In this document: in pieces, positions 43,227 through 52,852 of the stretch
How positions within the stretch are numbered: position 1 is the stretch's first letter
Layout: each line of letters starts with the position of its first letter
Origin: JACRAV01 sp964571235
GTDB lineage: Bacteria; Zixibacteria; MSB-5A5; GN15; FEB-12
NCBI GenBank assembly: GCA_964571235.1
Contig: CAZNAI010000003.1
Span: 806,001-870,000, forward strand
DNA: 64,000 bases
Direction: 5' to 3'
The notes under the pieces: generated by a model
What the model was told of the DNA's origin: nothing
Database searches by the model: none
The model's input: only the letters and a program-made list of their open reading frames with translations
Translations under genes and position numbers: made by a program

Positions 43227-44921
43227 ATGTTCTCAAAGAAGCTGTTGGAAACCCTGAAGACCCGCCTGACCGACTGGGACAAGACCGCCGCCAAGTCGCG
43301 TGGCAAGAAGTCATTGCCCCGCTTTTTTACAGTTTCGAGTGTCGATATCGATGAACTTTACACCCCCGACAATGTCAAAGGCGCCGTAGAGGACGATCAC
43401 TATTGGAACAATATTGGACTTCCCGGCGAGTACCCGTACACACGCGGAGTGCACCACACACTCTATCGCACCAAACTTTGGACCATGCGCCAGTTCGCCG
43501 GGATGGGTACCCCCGCGCAGACCAACGAACGGTTCAAATATATTCTCGCGCAAGGCGGCACCGGCCTTTCGACTGCTTTTGATCTGCCCACACTGATGGG
43601 ATACGACTCCGATCATCCGCGTTCACTCGGCGAAGTCGGCAAATGCGGCGTGGCGGTGGACACTCTGGCCGATATGGAAATTATCTATAGCGGCATCGAT
43701 TTGGGCAAAGTTTCGACCTCAATGACCATCAACTCGCCGGCGTCGATAGTTCTGGCGATGTATTTCGCGGTCGCCGAAAAGCAGGGGGTGCCGTTTGAAA
43801 AAGTCACCGGTACACTGCAAAATGACATTTTGAAAGAGTACATCGCTCAGAAGGAGTTCATCTTCCCGCCGGTGCCGTCGATCAGACTAATCACTGACAT
43901 GATGGATTACTGCACCAAGCATGTCCCGCAATGGAATACGATTTCGATTTCGGGATATCACATACGAGAGGCCGGCGCTACCGCCGTGCAGGAACTGGCG
44001 TTCACGTTGGCCGACGGATTCCAGTATATCGAATCGGCGATTGCGGCCGGGCAGGATGTCGACGATTTCGCGCCGCGGCTTTCATTCTTCTTTAATGCCC
44101 ACTCGGATTTCTTTGAGGAGATCGCCAAGTATCGTGCGGCGCGGCGAATCTATGCAAAACGGATGAAGAACAAATACGGCGCGAAAAATCCGCGGTCGTG
44201 GATGCTCAGGTTCCACACCCAGACTGCCGGATGCTCGCTGACCGCGCAACAGCCGGAAAATAATATTGTCCGCACGGCTATTCAGGCGCTATCGGGCGTG
44301 CTCGGCGGAACTCAGTCGCTTCATACCAATTCGATGGATGAGACACTGGCTCTGCCTTCTGAAAAAGCGGCACTTATCGCGCTTCGCACGCAACAGGTGA
44401 TCGCGTATGAGACGGGTGTAGCCAATACGGTCGATCCGCTGGCAGGATCATACTTTGTGGAATCACTGACTGACAAAATGGAAGCCGACGCTGAAGAGAT
44501 TTTCGCTGAGATCGAGCGGCGCGGCGGAGTACTTGAGTGTATCGAAGAAGGGTATTTCCAGCGCGAACTGGCCAAATCGGCTTATCGCCATCAACAGGAA
44601 CTGGAAAGCAAGGACCGGGTCATTGTCGGTGTGAATGAGTTTGTATTAGACGACGAAAAGCTCGAAATCCCGGTGCTAAAGATCGACCCGACTGTTGAGA
44701 GGGATCAGGTCGCTTTCTGCAAGAAGATCAAGGCCGAGCGCGACAACGGCAAGGTGCAGGTGGCGCTGGATAACCTGCGAAAAGTCGCCGAGGGTCGCGG
44801 CAATACGTTTGAGGCGATCATGGCGGCGGTGAAAGTGTACGCCTCAGTGGGCGAGATGTGCGATGTTCTGCGCGCGGCGTGGGGCGAGCATGTCGAGTCC
44901 CAAAGCGCGATGCAGGTGTGA
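43227..44921 (+). CDS. Acyl-CoA mutase catalytic subunit, isobutyryl-CoA mutase type
   Basis: 564 residues: TIM-barrel substrate half of a B12-dependent mutase without its own B12 domain. ATG at 43227 follows GGAGAG. Substrate-pocket residues are Phe90 (WTMRQFAG) and Gln208 (KEYIAQKEF), where methylmalonyl-CoA mutase has Tyr89 and Arg207; Phe/Gln is the isobutyryl-CoA mutase pattern. The GYHIREAG active-site His is present. The small B12-binding subunit follows at 44967, the IcmA/IcmB layout. Substrate call rests on known structure-function residues, not a search. Confidence 0.85.
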   Translation: MFSKKLLETLKTRLTDWDKTAAKSRGKKSLPRFFTVSSVDIDELYTPDNVKGAVEDDHYWNNIGLPGEYPYTRGVHHTLYRTKLWTMRQFAGMGTPAQTNERFKYILAQGGTGLSTAFDLPTLMGYDSDHPRSLGEVGKCGVAVDTLADMEIIYSGIDLGKVSTSMTINSPASIVLAMYFAVAEKQGVPFEKVTGTLQNDILKEYIAQKEFIFPPVPSIRLITDMMDYCTKHVPQWNTISISGYHIREAGATAVQELAFTLADGFQYIESAIAAGQDVDDFAPRLSFFFNAHSDFFEEIAKYRAARRIYAKRMKNKYGAKNPRSWMLRFHTQTAGCSLTAQQPENNIVRTAIQALSGVLGGTQSLHTNSMDETLALPSEKAALIALRTQQVIAYETGVANTVDPLAGSYFVESLTDKMEADAEEIFAEIERRGGVLECIEEGYFQRELAKSAYRHQQELESKDRVIVGVNEFVLDDEKLEIPVLKIDPTVERDQVAFCKKIKAERDNGKVQVALDNLRKVAEGRGNTFEAIMAAVKVYASVGEMCDVLRAAWGEHVESQSAMQV

Positions 44922-44966
44922 TAACAGGTACGACGAATAGACGATTAGACATAAACGACTTACTTC

Positions 44967-45380
44967 ATGCCAAAAAAAATCCGCGTACTCTTAGCCAAGC
45001 CCGGCCTTGACGGTCACGACCGGGGAATCAAAGTCATCGCCGCCGCCTTCCGCGACGCCGGCATGGAAGTTATCTACACCGGCCTCCGCCAGACACCCGA
45101 GATGATTGTCGACGCCGCCATTCAAGAAGATGTCGACGCCATCGGTCTGTCGATTCTTTCCGGCGCACACATGACTCTCTTTCCGGCGGTGCTCGACGAA
45201 ATGAAAAAGCGTAACGCCACCGACATTTTGCTTTTCGGCGGCGGGATTGTCCCCGACGACGACAAAGTTGCGCTGGAGAAATTAGGTGTCGCCAAACTGT
45301 TTACCCCCGGCGCACCGACCGAGGAGGCAATTCAGTATCTGAAACGGACGATTGAAAATCGCCCGACCAAAACAACATAG
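44967..45380 (+). CDS. B12-binding small subunit of acyl-CoA mutase
   Basis: 137 residues, a complete cobalamin-binding domain. The lower-ligand motif DxHxxG is Asp15-Gly-His17-Asp-Arg-Gly20 (GLDGHDRG), followed by LSILSGAH and LFGGGIVPDDD. It is the only B12-binding chain in the window, although two catalytic mutase subunits are present. It lies 45 bases after the isobutyryl-type subunit and probably pairs with it. Confidence 0.93.
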   Translation: MPKKIRVLLAKPGLDGHDRGIKVIAAAFRDAGMEVIYTGLRQTPEMIVDAAIQEDVDAIGLSILSGAHMTLFPAVLDEMKKRNATDILLFGGGIVPDDDKVALEKLGVAKLFTPGAPTEEAIQYLKRTIENRPTKTT

Positions 45381-45418
45381 CTCATTGAATGATTTGAAAT
45401 AGTATTTTGGAGGAATAG

Positions 45419-46564
45419 ATGCCGTACAATGTAGATCCCAAACAACAAGCCGTGCGCGACGAAGTCCGCGCTTTTGCCGAAAAAGAAATGTACCCGGTCA
45501 GCGAACAGCTCGACCAGATGCCCGAACCCCGCAAGTTCCCGCTCGATGTCTATCGTAAACTCGGGAAGGCCGGGTTTATCGGGTATGTCATGCCCAAAGA
45601 ATTGGGCGGACAAGGGAAATCGCATCTTGAGTATATCACACTTATCGAAGAACTCTGCTACCACGACGCCGCGATCGGCCTGTTGTGCGCAGTCGGTGAA
45701 TTGGCCACCAATCCGATTATCAATTTCGCCAATGACGAACTGAAAAAGAAATATGTCCCCGGATGCGCCTCGGGCGAGCGGGTTGTCGCATTCGTGTTGA
45801 CCGAGCCGAACGCCGGTTCGGACGCCGCTAACCAATCTACGGTTGCAGTCGAAAACGGCGATCATTATATCGTGAACGGCGAGAAGATTTTCATCATGCA
45901 CGGCGACGCCGCCGATACGGCGGTTCTCTTCTGCAAAATCGAAGGGAAGCCGAAGATGTCGACCATGATTGTGGAAACAAATCAGCCGGGATGGGAAAAG
46001 CGTACGCTTCGTAACAAAATGGGGATGCGCGCGGCGACCACCGGCGGGATCAAGATCACCAATGTGAAAGTCCCGAAAGCCAATCTGGTGGGCGACGAAG
46101 GGAAGGGATTCCGCTACGCGATGACCACGCTTGATTCAGCGCGAGTCGGAGTGGCGGCGCAAGGTGTCGGCGTGGCCCAGCGGGCGCTCGATGAATCAAT
46201 CAAGTATGCCAACAAGAGAATTGCATTCGGCCAGCCGATTGCCAAACTCCAGGCGATTCAATGGATGATCGCCGACATGGGTACGCGTGTCGAGGCGGCC
46301 CGGTGCCTGACCTACAAAGCGGCGCTGATGCAGGATCGCGGCGAGAAATATGGCCTTGAGGCCTCAATGGCCAAGCTGTATGCGTCAGAAATCGCCAATT
46401 TCTGTGTCGACCGCGCGATGCAAATCCACGGCGGGTATGGATATATCGGCGAATTTTCGCAGATCGAAAAACTGTATCGCGATCAACGCGTGCTGGAAAT
46501 CTACGAAGGCACCTCAGAGGTCCAGCGCCTGGTGATTGCCGGCAATCTTCTGGCCAAGGGATGA
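45419..46564 (+). CDS. Acyl-CoA dehydrogenase
   Basis: 381 residues, flavoprotein of the short/branched-chain acyl-CoA dehydrogenase family. Seen: FVLTEPNAGSDAANQSTVA flavin region, GYGYIGEFSQIEKLYRDQRV, and the terminal catalytic segment YEGTSEVQRLVIA with the base Glu. GGAGGA precedes the ATG. In this cluster it would oxidise butyryl-CoA or isobutyryl-CoA. Exact chain-length preference cannot be read by eye. Overlaps the next gene by ATGA. Confidence 0.93.
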   Translation: MPYNVDPKQQAVRDEVRAFAEKEMYPVSEQLDQMPEPRKFPLDVYRKLGKAGFIGYVMPKELGGQGKSHLEYITLIEELCYHDAAIGLLCAVGELATNPIINFANDELKKKYVPGCASGERVVAFVLTEPNAGSDAANQSTVAVENGDHYIVNGEKIFIMHGDAADTAVLFCKIEGKPKMSTMIVETNQPGWEKRTLRNKMGMRAATTGGIKITNVKVPKANLVGDEGKGFRYAMTTLDSARVGVAAQGVGVAQRALDESIKYANKRIAFGQPIAKLQAIQWMIADMGTRVEAARCLTYKAALMQDRGEKYGLEASMAKLYASEIANFCVDRAMQIHGGYGYIGEFSQIEKLYRDQRVLEIYEGTSEVQRLVIAGNLLAKG

Positions 46565-47418
46565 AATTCGGCGATTTTGAAATCCGCGCGTTCGTCGCCG
46601 AGAAGTTTCGCCTCGACGGCGGCACCATGTTTGGCGTGATCCCGAAAACGATCTGGCAGAAAATGGCGCCGGCCGACGAGAATAACTTGATCGCAATGGT
46701 CAACAATCTCTTTGTGCTGACCGCCCATGGAAAACGGTATCTCTTTGACGCCGGTCTGGGCGATACGCTCTCTGATCGCGAGAAGAAAATCTACGGCACC
46801 GACGGCGCCTCGCATATCGAAGCGGGTCTCTCAAATCTCGGGCTTACGCCAAACGACATCGATTATGTTTTGCTCACGCACTTGCATACCGATCATTCGG
46901 GCGGTGCGGTAAAACTCGAAGATGGCCACTATGTCCCCCGGTTTCCCAATGCGCAGGTGATCGTGAGTGAACGGGAATGGCGAGCGGCGATGAACCCCGA
47001 TGAGCGAACCAGCGCAGTGTATATCCCCGATCGATTTCGCGCACTGGAGTCAGCGGGGGTGGTCGAATTTCTGGAGGCCGACCGGGTACAGATCTGTCCC
47101 GGCGTTACTGCTGTCCACACGGGTGGACATTCCGAGGGGCACTTCGGCCTTGAATTGGAATCCGGCGATAAGCAGGTCTGGTACTACGCCGACATATTCC
47201 CGTCGACCGGTCATTTCCGGGTTCCGTTTGTCCCGGCCACCGATGTATACCCTCTTGACTCAATGGCGGTAAAGCGAAAACTGACCCCGCGGCTTGAATC
47301 GGGCGAGATCACACTGGCGTTCGATCATGACATCCATTTCACTCTTGCCAATGTCTTGTCGCGCGACGGCAAGTTGGTGTGCGAGCCGGCTGATTCGACC
47401 GTAGCCACGTCCCATTGA
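46561..47418 (+). CDS. Metallo-beta-lactamase-fold hydrolase
   Basis: 285 residues. The HxHxDH motif is HLHTDHSGG; later ligands appear in HTGGHSEGHFGLEL, YYADIFPS and FDHDIHF. The residues FVLTAHGKRYLFDAGLGDT open the fold. It overlaps the dehydrogenase by ATGA and runs into the carboxyltransferase gene, so a thioesterase-like or lactonase role in acyl-CoA metabolism is possible but unproven. Confidence 0.88.
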   Translation: MKFGDFEIRAFVAEKFRLDGGTMFGVIPKTIWQKMAPADENNLIAMVNNLFVLTAHGKRYLFDAGLGDTLSDREKKIYGTDGASHIEAGLSNLGLTPNDIDYVLLTHLHTDHSGGAVKLEDGHYVPRFPNAQVIVSEREWRAAMNPDERTSAVYIPDRFRALESAGVVEFLEADRVQICPGVTAVHTGGHSEGHFGLELESGDKQVWYYADIFPSTGHFRVPFVPATDVYPLDSMAVKRKLTPRLESGEITLAFDHDIHFTLANVLSRDGKLVCEPADSTVATSH

Positions 47419-47430
47419 GGAGGAAACAGC

Positions 47431-48981
47431 ATGTCGCTTGAAAAAAAACTCAGCGAACTCCAGGGGCTCCGTGCGCAGTCGAAATTGGGCGGCGGCGAAG
47501 AGAGAATCGACGCTCAGCACAAAAAGGGAAAACTCGCGGCGCGAGAGCGAATTGAACTTCTCGTAGATCAAAACTCATTCGAAGAATTCGACGCGTTCGT
47601 CACCCATCGCTCATCTGATTTCGGACTCGACAAACAGAAAATTCTCGGCGACGGTGTTGTCACCGGATGCGGCAAAATCAACGGCCGCCCGGTCTTTATC
47701 TTTTCGCAGGACTTCACTGTTTTTGGCGGATCGCTCTCCGAGGCCCATGCCGAGAAGATAGTCAAGATCATGGAGATGGCGATGAAAGTCGGCGCACCGA
47801 TTATCGGCCTGAACGATTCGGGCGGCGCACGTATTCAGGAAGGCGTTGTCTCGCTCGGAGGATATGCCGACATCTTCTTGCTCAATACACTCGCCTCGGG
47901 AGTTGTCCCGCAAATCTCTGTTATTCTTGGTCCGTGCGCGGGCGGCGCAGTCTATAGTCCGGCTATCACCGACTTTGTCTTTATGACCAAGGGGATCTCG
48001 TACATGTTTGTGACCGGCCCCAATGTCGTGAAGACAGTCACGCACGAACAGGTGACTTCCGAGGAACTCGGCGGCGCGAGCGTGCACGCCTCCAAGTCTG
48101 GCGTGGCTCACTTTGCGTGCGACAACGAGGCCGACGCTCTGGCACGTGTGCGGCGATTGATGGAGTACATTCCGCAAAACAATGTAGATGATCCGCCGGT
48201 CGTGCCGACCAATGATCCGGCTGACCGCGAAGAAACGAAACTGAATCATATCGTGCCGGAAAACGCCTATCAGCCATATGACATCAAAGAAGTTATCGAG
48301 TTGGTGGTTGATCAGGGGACATTTTTCGAAGTACACGAAGATTTCGCGGCCAATATCGTAGTTGGGTTCGCGCGGCTGGGTGGACGGTCGATTGGTATCA
48401 TTGCCAATCAACCGGCGGTGCTGGCCGGAGTGCTCGATATTAACTCGTCGACCAAAGGTGCAAGGTTCATTCGTTTCTGCGATGCGTTCAATATTCCGAT
48501 CCTGACATTCGAAGATGTGCCAGGATTTCTGCCGGGGGTCGAGCAGGAACATGGCGGGATCATCCGCAACGGCGCCAAACTGCTGTACGCCTACTGCGAA
48601 GCGACGGTGCCGAAAGTCACCGTGATCACACGTAAAGCGTACGGCGGCGCGTATGACGTGATGAACTCCAAGCATGTGCGCGGCGACATGAATTACGCCT
48701 GGCCGACGGCCGAGATCGCGGTGATGGGACCAAAAGGGGCAGTGGAGATCATATTCAAGAAGGATATCGATTCGGCCAAAGACCCGGCCGCTGAACTTCA
48801 GAAAAAAACCGACGAGTACCGCGAGAAGTTTGCAAATCCGTATATCGCCGCCGCGCGCGGGTATGTCGATGATGTGATCGAGCCGAAAACGACCCGTCCG
48901 CGCCTAATCCGCGCCTTTGAAATGCTGGAATCGAAACAAGATTCCAACCCGAAGAAGAAGCACGGGAATATACCGTTGTAG
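47431..48981 (+). CDS. Propionyl/methylmalonyl-CoA carboxyltransferase subunit
   Basis: 516 residues, the normal length for PccB/MmdA. Seen: GGGEERIDAQHKKGKLAARERIELLVD, GLNDSGGARIQEGV, GPCAGGAVYSPAITDFVFM, SKSGVAHF and KAYGGAYDVMNSKHVRGD. It moves carboxyl between biotin and propionyl-CoA. GGAGGAAA precedes the ATG. Carboxylase and carrier chains follow at 49232 and 50770; no membrane sodium-pump subunit is seen, so an ATP-dependent propionyl-CoA carboxylase is likeliest. Confidence 0.93.
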   Translation: MSLEKKLSELQGLRAQSKLGGGEERIDAQHKKGKLAARERIELLVDQNSFEEFDAFVTHRSSDFGLDKQKILGDGVVTGCGKINGRPVFIFSQDFTVFGGSLSEAHAEKIVKIMEMAMKVGAPIIGLNDSGGARIQEGVVSLGGYADIFLLNTLASGVVPQISVILGPCAGGAVYSPAITDFVFMTKGISYMFVTGPNVVKTVTHEQVTSEELGGASVHASKSGVAHFACDNEADALARVRRLMEYIPQNNVDDPPVVPTNDPADREETKLNHIVPENAYQPYDIKEVIELVVDQGTFFEVHEDFAANIVVGFARLGGRSIGIIANQPAVLAGVLDINSSTKGARFIRFCDAFNIPILTFEDVPGFLPGVEQEHGGIIRNGAKLLYAYCEATVPKVTVITRKAYGGAYDVMNSKHVRGDMNYAWPTAEIAVMGPKGAVEIIFKKDIDSAKDPAAELQKKTDEYREKFANPYIAAARGYVDDVIEPKTTRPRLIRAFEMLESKQDSNPKKKHGNIPL

Positions 48982-49011
48982 TAGGTGGCGACTATGCGTA
49001 TACCGACCCCT

Positions 49012-49198
49012 CAACCGGCCTTCGGCCACCTTCTCCCAGAGGGAGAAGGGCGCTTTTGTCACGTTGGTGTTTTGGAAAATCCTCTCCCTTTGGGAGAGGA
49101 TGTCACGAAGTGACAGGTGAGGGATTGTGAGTCTCGGTACTACTTCTAACCACCTCATCCGCCCTTCGGGCACCTTCTCCCCGAGGGAGAAGGGTGCT
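49012..49198. repeat. Inverted-repeat-rich intergenic element
   Basis: Two related units, 49012-49050 and 49155-49198, share CTTCGG-CACCTTCTCCC and GAGGGAGAAGGG, each with a CTTCTCCC/GGGAGAAG hairpin; CTCTCCC-TTT-GGGAGAG lies between them. It sits within the carboxylase operon, 31 bases before the biotin carboxylase ATG, and may modulate message levels. Confidence 0.75.
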
Positions 49199-49231
49199 TA
49201 TCAGGCACTTCCTTAAAGATCAGTAGTGATA

Positions 49232-50770
49232 ATGCCAGACCCCATCCGCAAAATACTCATTGCCAATCGGGGCGAGATTGCGGTGCGAATCATTCGCGCC
49301 TGCCGCGATCTGGGTATTACGTCAGTAGCCGTTTTTTCCGAATGCGACAAAGCCGCCTATCATGTCCGCATGGCGGACGAGGCCGTCGCGATCGGCCCGT
49401 CGCCGTCGTCGCAAAGCTACTTAGTCCACGACAATATTATCCGAGCGGTACGAGAGTCGGGGGCTGATGCTATCCACCCCGGCTACGGCTTTCTCTCTGA
49501 AAATCCGGTGTTTGCCAAACGATGCGAGGATGAAGGGATAGTTTTCATCGGGCCGCGCTCGGAGACAATCACTGCGCTTGGCGACAAACTGCAAGCCCGA
49601 TCACTGGCGCTCAAGTCGGGTTTGCCGGTGGTGCCGGGTGGCGATATCGACCCGGCTGACATGTCGCTCGCGCAGGCGCTGGCGTACAAAATGGGATTTC
49701 CTATTTTGGTCAAGGCGGCGGCCGGTGGCGGCGGCAAAGGAATGCGGGTGGTTGAGAATGAATCGCAATTTACCGAGGCGGTTTTGTCGGCCTCGAGCGA
49801 AGCCAAATCGGCTTTTGGTGACGGGCGTGTGTTTATTGAGAAATATCTGATCCGCCCACGACATATCGAAATTCAGATTCTGTGCGATCAACATGGCAAC
49901 GCATTGTATCTCGGGGAACGCGAGTGTTCGATTCAACGCCGCCACCAAAAAGTAATTGAAGAGTCGCCTTCGCCGATTATGACTCCGGAGCTTCGTAAGA
50001 AAATGGGTGAGGCCGCTGTTAATATCGCCAAATCGACTGGGTATGTCGGCGCGGGCACAGTCGAGTTTCTGGTCGACCAGAGTTTGAATTTCTATTTTCT
50101 GGAAGTCAACACCCGGCTCCAGGTAGAACATCCGGTCACTGAGATGGTCACCGGCTTTGATTTGGTGAAAGAACAAATCGCAGTTGCCGAAGGAAAGAAG
50201 CTGGAGTACAAGCAAGAGGATATCGTTCTGCGTGGCCACGCGCTTGAGTGCCGTATCTATGCCGAGGATCCCGAAGAAGGGTTTATGCCCTCGATCGGCG
50301 TGCTCAAGAATTATCGAATCCCCGCCGGGCCGGGAGTACGAGTCGATTCAGGCGTGGTGATCTACTCGGAAATCCCGATTTATTACGATCCGATGATCGC
50401 CAAGCTCTGTGTCTGGGGAAACACCCGCGAGGAGGCAATCAGCCGAACACAGCGGGCGCTCGAAGAGTACCGTATTTCGGGAGTAAAGACGACGATCGGA
50501 TTTCACCGGACCGTGCTCGCCAACGAAAGATTTCTCAAAGGCGATCTCTCGACCGGATTCTTGGCTGAGGAATACCCCGATTCGACCTACCGACGCATCG
50601 ATGGCACTACTGCCGAACTTGCGGCTATTGCCGCCTCGCTTGACCGGTTTCTTCACGAACAGACAATTACTGCCGCGATGACCTCCCGCGCCGGAGAGCC
50701 ATCGCCTCAATCGCGCTGGAAACAGGCGTATCGACAGGCCCATTTGGACCGTCGGCCGGAGAGTAAGTAA
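49232..50770 (+). CDS. Biotin carboxylase subunit (acetyl/propionyl-CoA carboxylase)
   Basis: 512 residues from the ATG at 49232. ATP-grasp enzyme that carboxylates biotin. Seen: ILIANRGEIAVRIIRACRDLGI, HPGYGFLSENPVFAK, KAAAGGGGKGMRVV, ERECSIQRRHQKVIEESPSP, and LQVEHPVTEMVTG. The C-terminal ~60 residues (LHEQTITAAMTS...) are an extra tail without the fused biotin domain seen in many PCC alpha chains; the carrier is a separate gene at 50770, starting inside the stop codon. Confidence 0.93.
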   Translation: MPDPIRKILIANRGEIAVRIIRACRDLGITSVAVFSECDKAAYHVRMADEAVAIGPSPSSQSYLVHDNIIRAVRESGADAIHPGYGFLSENPVFAKRCEDEGIVFIGPRSETITALGDKLQARSLALKSGLPVVPGGDIDPADMSLAQALAYKMGFPILVKAAAGGGGKGMRVVENESQFTEAVLSASSEAKSAFGDGRVFIEKYLIRPRHIEIQILCDQHGNALYLGERECSIQRRHQKVIEESPSPIMTPELRKKMGEAAVNIAKSTGYVGAGTVEFLVDQSLNFYFLEVNTRLQVEHPVTEMVTGFDLVKEQIAVAEGKKLEYKQEDIVLRGHALECRIYAEDPEEGFMPSIGVLKNYRIPAGPGVRVDSGVVIYSEIPIYYDPMIAKLCVWGNTREEAISRTQRALEEYRISGVKTTIGFHRTVLANERFLKGDLSTGFLAEEYPDSTYRRIDGTTAELAAIAASLDRFLHEQTITAAMTSRAGEPSPQSRWKQAYRQAHLDRRPESK

Positions 50771-51294
50771 TGTCGCGATATGTTGTGACAGTCGGTGATC
50801 GCGAGATCGAAGTCATCGTGGAATATCACTTTGAAAAATTCAACGTTCTTGTGGACGGACAAACGCGCTCGGTTGACTTCCAGAAATTGGGTGAGAGTCG
50901 ATTTCTCATGTTAGTAGATCGACAGTCGATTGAAGCCGATGTTCGCTCGGCCGGCGCCAATGGCGACCGAATTGTATTCATGGAAGGACACGAAATACCG
51001 GTTTCGGTCGAGAATTGGCAGTTGGCCCAAGCGCGAAAAGCGGCGGGGATCGGCGCCCACGTTGCCTCCGAAACCAAAGTTTTCGCCCCGATGCCGGGGA
51101 TGGTTCTCAAAGTGCCGGTTGCCACGGGACAGAAAGTCACGAAAGGTCAGCCGCTGGTTGTTATCGAAGCGATGAAAATGGAAAATATCGTCAAGGCCAA
51201 ACACGACGCTGTGGTTTCTACGATACATGCAGTCGCTGGTTCGTCGGTCGAAAAAGGTGATCTACTTGTAGAGTTTACCCCAGATGGCGAGTAA
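50770..51294 (+). CDS. Biotin carboxyl carrier protein
   Basis: 174 residues. An N-terminal ~95 residue region (FNVLVDGQTRSVDFQKL...) resembles the PCC-alpha BT/linker domain; the C-terminal biotinyl domain has APMPGMVLKVPVATGQKV and the EAMKMEN motif, biotinylated at Lys136. Start and stop overlap the carboxylase (TAATG) and the next mutase (11 bases), indicating translational coupling. Confidence 0.93.
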   Translation: MSRYVVTVGDREIEVIVEYHFEKFNVLVDGQTRSVDFQKLGESRFLMLVDRQSIEADVRSAGANGDRIVFMEGHEIPVSVENWQLAQARKAAGIGAHVASETKVFAPMPGMVLKVPVATGQKVTKGQPLVVIEAMKMENIVKAKHDAVVSTIHAVAGSSVEKGDLLVEFTPDGE

Positions 51295-52852
51295 ACCAAG
51301 AAAGACCCGCTCGGGTATTGAAATTCCGGTGGTGGCGACGGAAAAGTCATCGCCAAGAGAAATTGGCACTCCCGGTGATTATCCTTTCACTCGAGGGATC
51401 TATCCCGATATGTACCGCGGACGGCTCTGGACTATGCGCCAGTACGCTGGTTTCGGAACCGCCGCCGAAACGAACAGGCGATACAAATATCTGCTGGAAA
51501 AAGGGCAGACTGGTTTATCTGTCGCGTTTGATCTAGCTACGCAGATCGGATACGACTCGGATCATCCTCGTGCAAATGGCGAGGTTGGCCGGACCGGTGT
51601 TGCGATAGATTCGCTGGCCGATATGGAGACGCTCTTCGACGGCATCCCGCTGGCCAATGTGTCAACCTCCATGACGATAAACGCAACTGCGGTCATCTTG
51701 CTCGCGATGTATATCGCGGTGGGGAAAAAACAAGGGGTGGCCGAATCACAGTTATCCGGCACGGTCCAAAATGACATTCTCAAGGAGTTCATCGCCCGCG
51801 GGACGTATATTCTGCCGCCGAAACCGTCGATGCGGATCATCACCGACATATTCGGTTACGCCAAAGACCATCTCCCCAAGTACAACACTATCTCTATTTC
51901 GGGATACCATATCCGCGAGGCGGGCGCGACCGCGGCGCAGGAAATCGCATTCACGTTGTCCAATGCAATTGCGTATGTAGACTCGGCTCGCACTGCCGGA
52001 CTTGACATCGACGAGTTTGCGCCTCGCCTTTCGTTCTTCTTCGCCTCGCACAACGACCTCTTTGAAGAAGTCGCCAAATTCCGATCAGCACGAAAAATGT
52101 GGGCGAAGATTGTCAAAGAGCGGTTTGGGGCGAAGGACGAGAAGTCTCTGCTTCTTCGGTTTCACACGCAGACCGGAGGCTCGACACTTACCGCCCAGCA
52201 ACCGGAAAACAACATCGTACGGACAACGGTGCAGGCGCTGGCGGCGATACTCGGCGGAACGCAGTCGCTTCATACCAATGCCTTTGATGAGGCGCTGGCG
52301 CTACCTTCCGAAAAATCCGCTGAAATCGCGCTCCGAACCCAGCAGATATTGGCATTTGAGTCAGGCGTGGGCGATTCGGCCGATCCGCTCGGTGGATCAT
52401 ACTTTGTCGAATACCTGACCGACCAAATGGAGCAAAAGGCCACAGCTATTATGGGTGAGATTGAGCGTCGAGGCGGTTCGGTCGCCTGTGTTGAGTCGGG
52501 GTATTTCAAAGATGAGATAGCCACATCGTCCTGGGAGTTCCAGCAGTCGGTTGAGCGGGAAGAGTCAATCGTGATCGGTGTCAACAAATTCGCCACGGCC
52601 AGTACCGCCGCGCCGTCGATTTTGAAAGTTGACGAGCGGCTGGAACAGATGCAAGTTGCGCAGGTACAAGCGGTGCGCGACCGTCGCGACAGCCGCGAGG
52701 TTAAGACTACGCTGTCGTCGCTGGCCGAGATTGCCAAGAGCGGCGGTAATGTCGTTCCGGCGGTGATCCGGGCGGTCGAGGCCTACGCAACTGTCGGTGA
52801 AATTTCAGACCTGTTTCGTTCATTGTATGGAGAGTATCATGACGCTCGGTAG
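51284..52852 (+). CDS. Methylmalonyl-CoA mutase catalytic subunit
   Basis: 522 residues, again without a B12 domain. Pocket residues Tyr54 (WTMRQYAG) and Arg172 (KEFIARGTY) match the methylmalonyl-CoA mutase Tyr89/Arg207 pair; Y40 in TRGIYPDMY and the GYHIREAG His are also kept. It converts methylmalonyl-CoA to succinyl-CoA. It must use the small subunit at 44967 or one outside the window. Overlaps the carrier gene by 11 bases and the following lipoprotein by 14. Confidence 0.92.
   Translation: MASKPRKTRSGIEIPVVATEKSSPREIGTPGDYPFTRGIYPDMYRGRLWTMRQYAGFGTAAETNRRYKYLLEKGQTGLSVAFDLATQIGYDSDHPRANGEVGRTGVAIDSLADMETLFDGIPLANVSTSMTINATAVILLAMYIAVGKKQGVAESQLSGTVQNDILKEFIARGTYILPPKPSMRIITDIFGYAKDHLPKYNTISISGYHIREAGATAAQEIAFTLSNAIAYVDSARTAGLDIDEFAPRLSFFFASHNDLFEEVAKFRSARKMWAKIVKERFGAKDEKSLLLRFHTQTGGSTLTAQQPENNIVRTTVQALAAILGGTQSLHTNAFDEALALPSEKSAEIALRTQQILAFESGVGDSADPLGGSYFVEYLTDQMEQKATAIMGEIERRGGSVACVESGYFKDEIATSSWEFQQSVEREESIVIGVNKFATASTAAPSILKVDERLEQMQVAQVQAVRDRRDSREVKTTLSSLAEIAKSGGNVVPAVIRAVEAYATVGEISDLFRSLYGEYHDAR

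Noticed and set aside
47611..48675. 354-codon minus-strand frame opposite the carboxyltransferase gene
   Set aside because: The sequence is Arg/His-rich shadow coding; the plus-strand gene is unambiguous.
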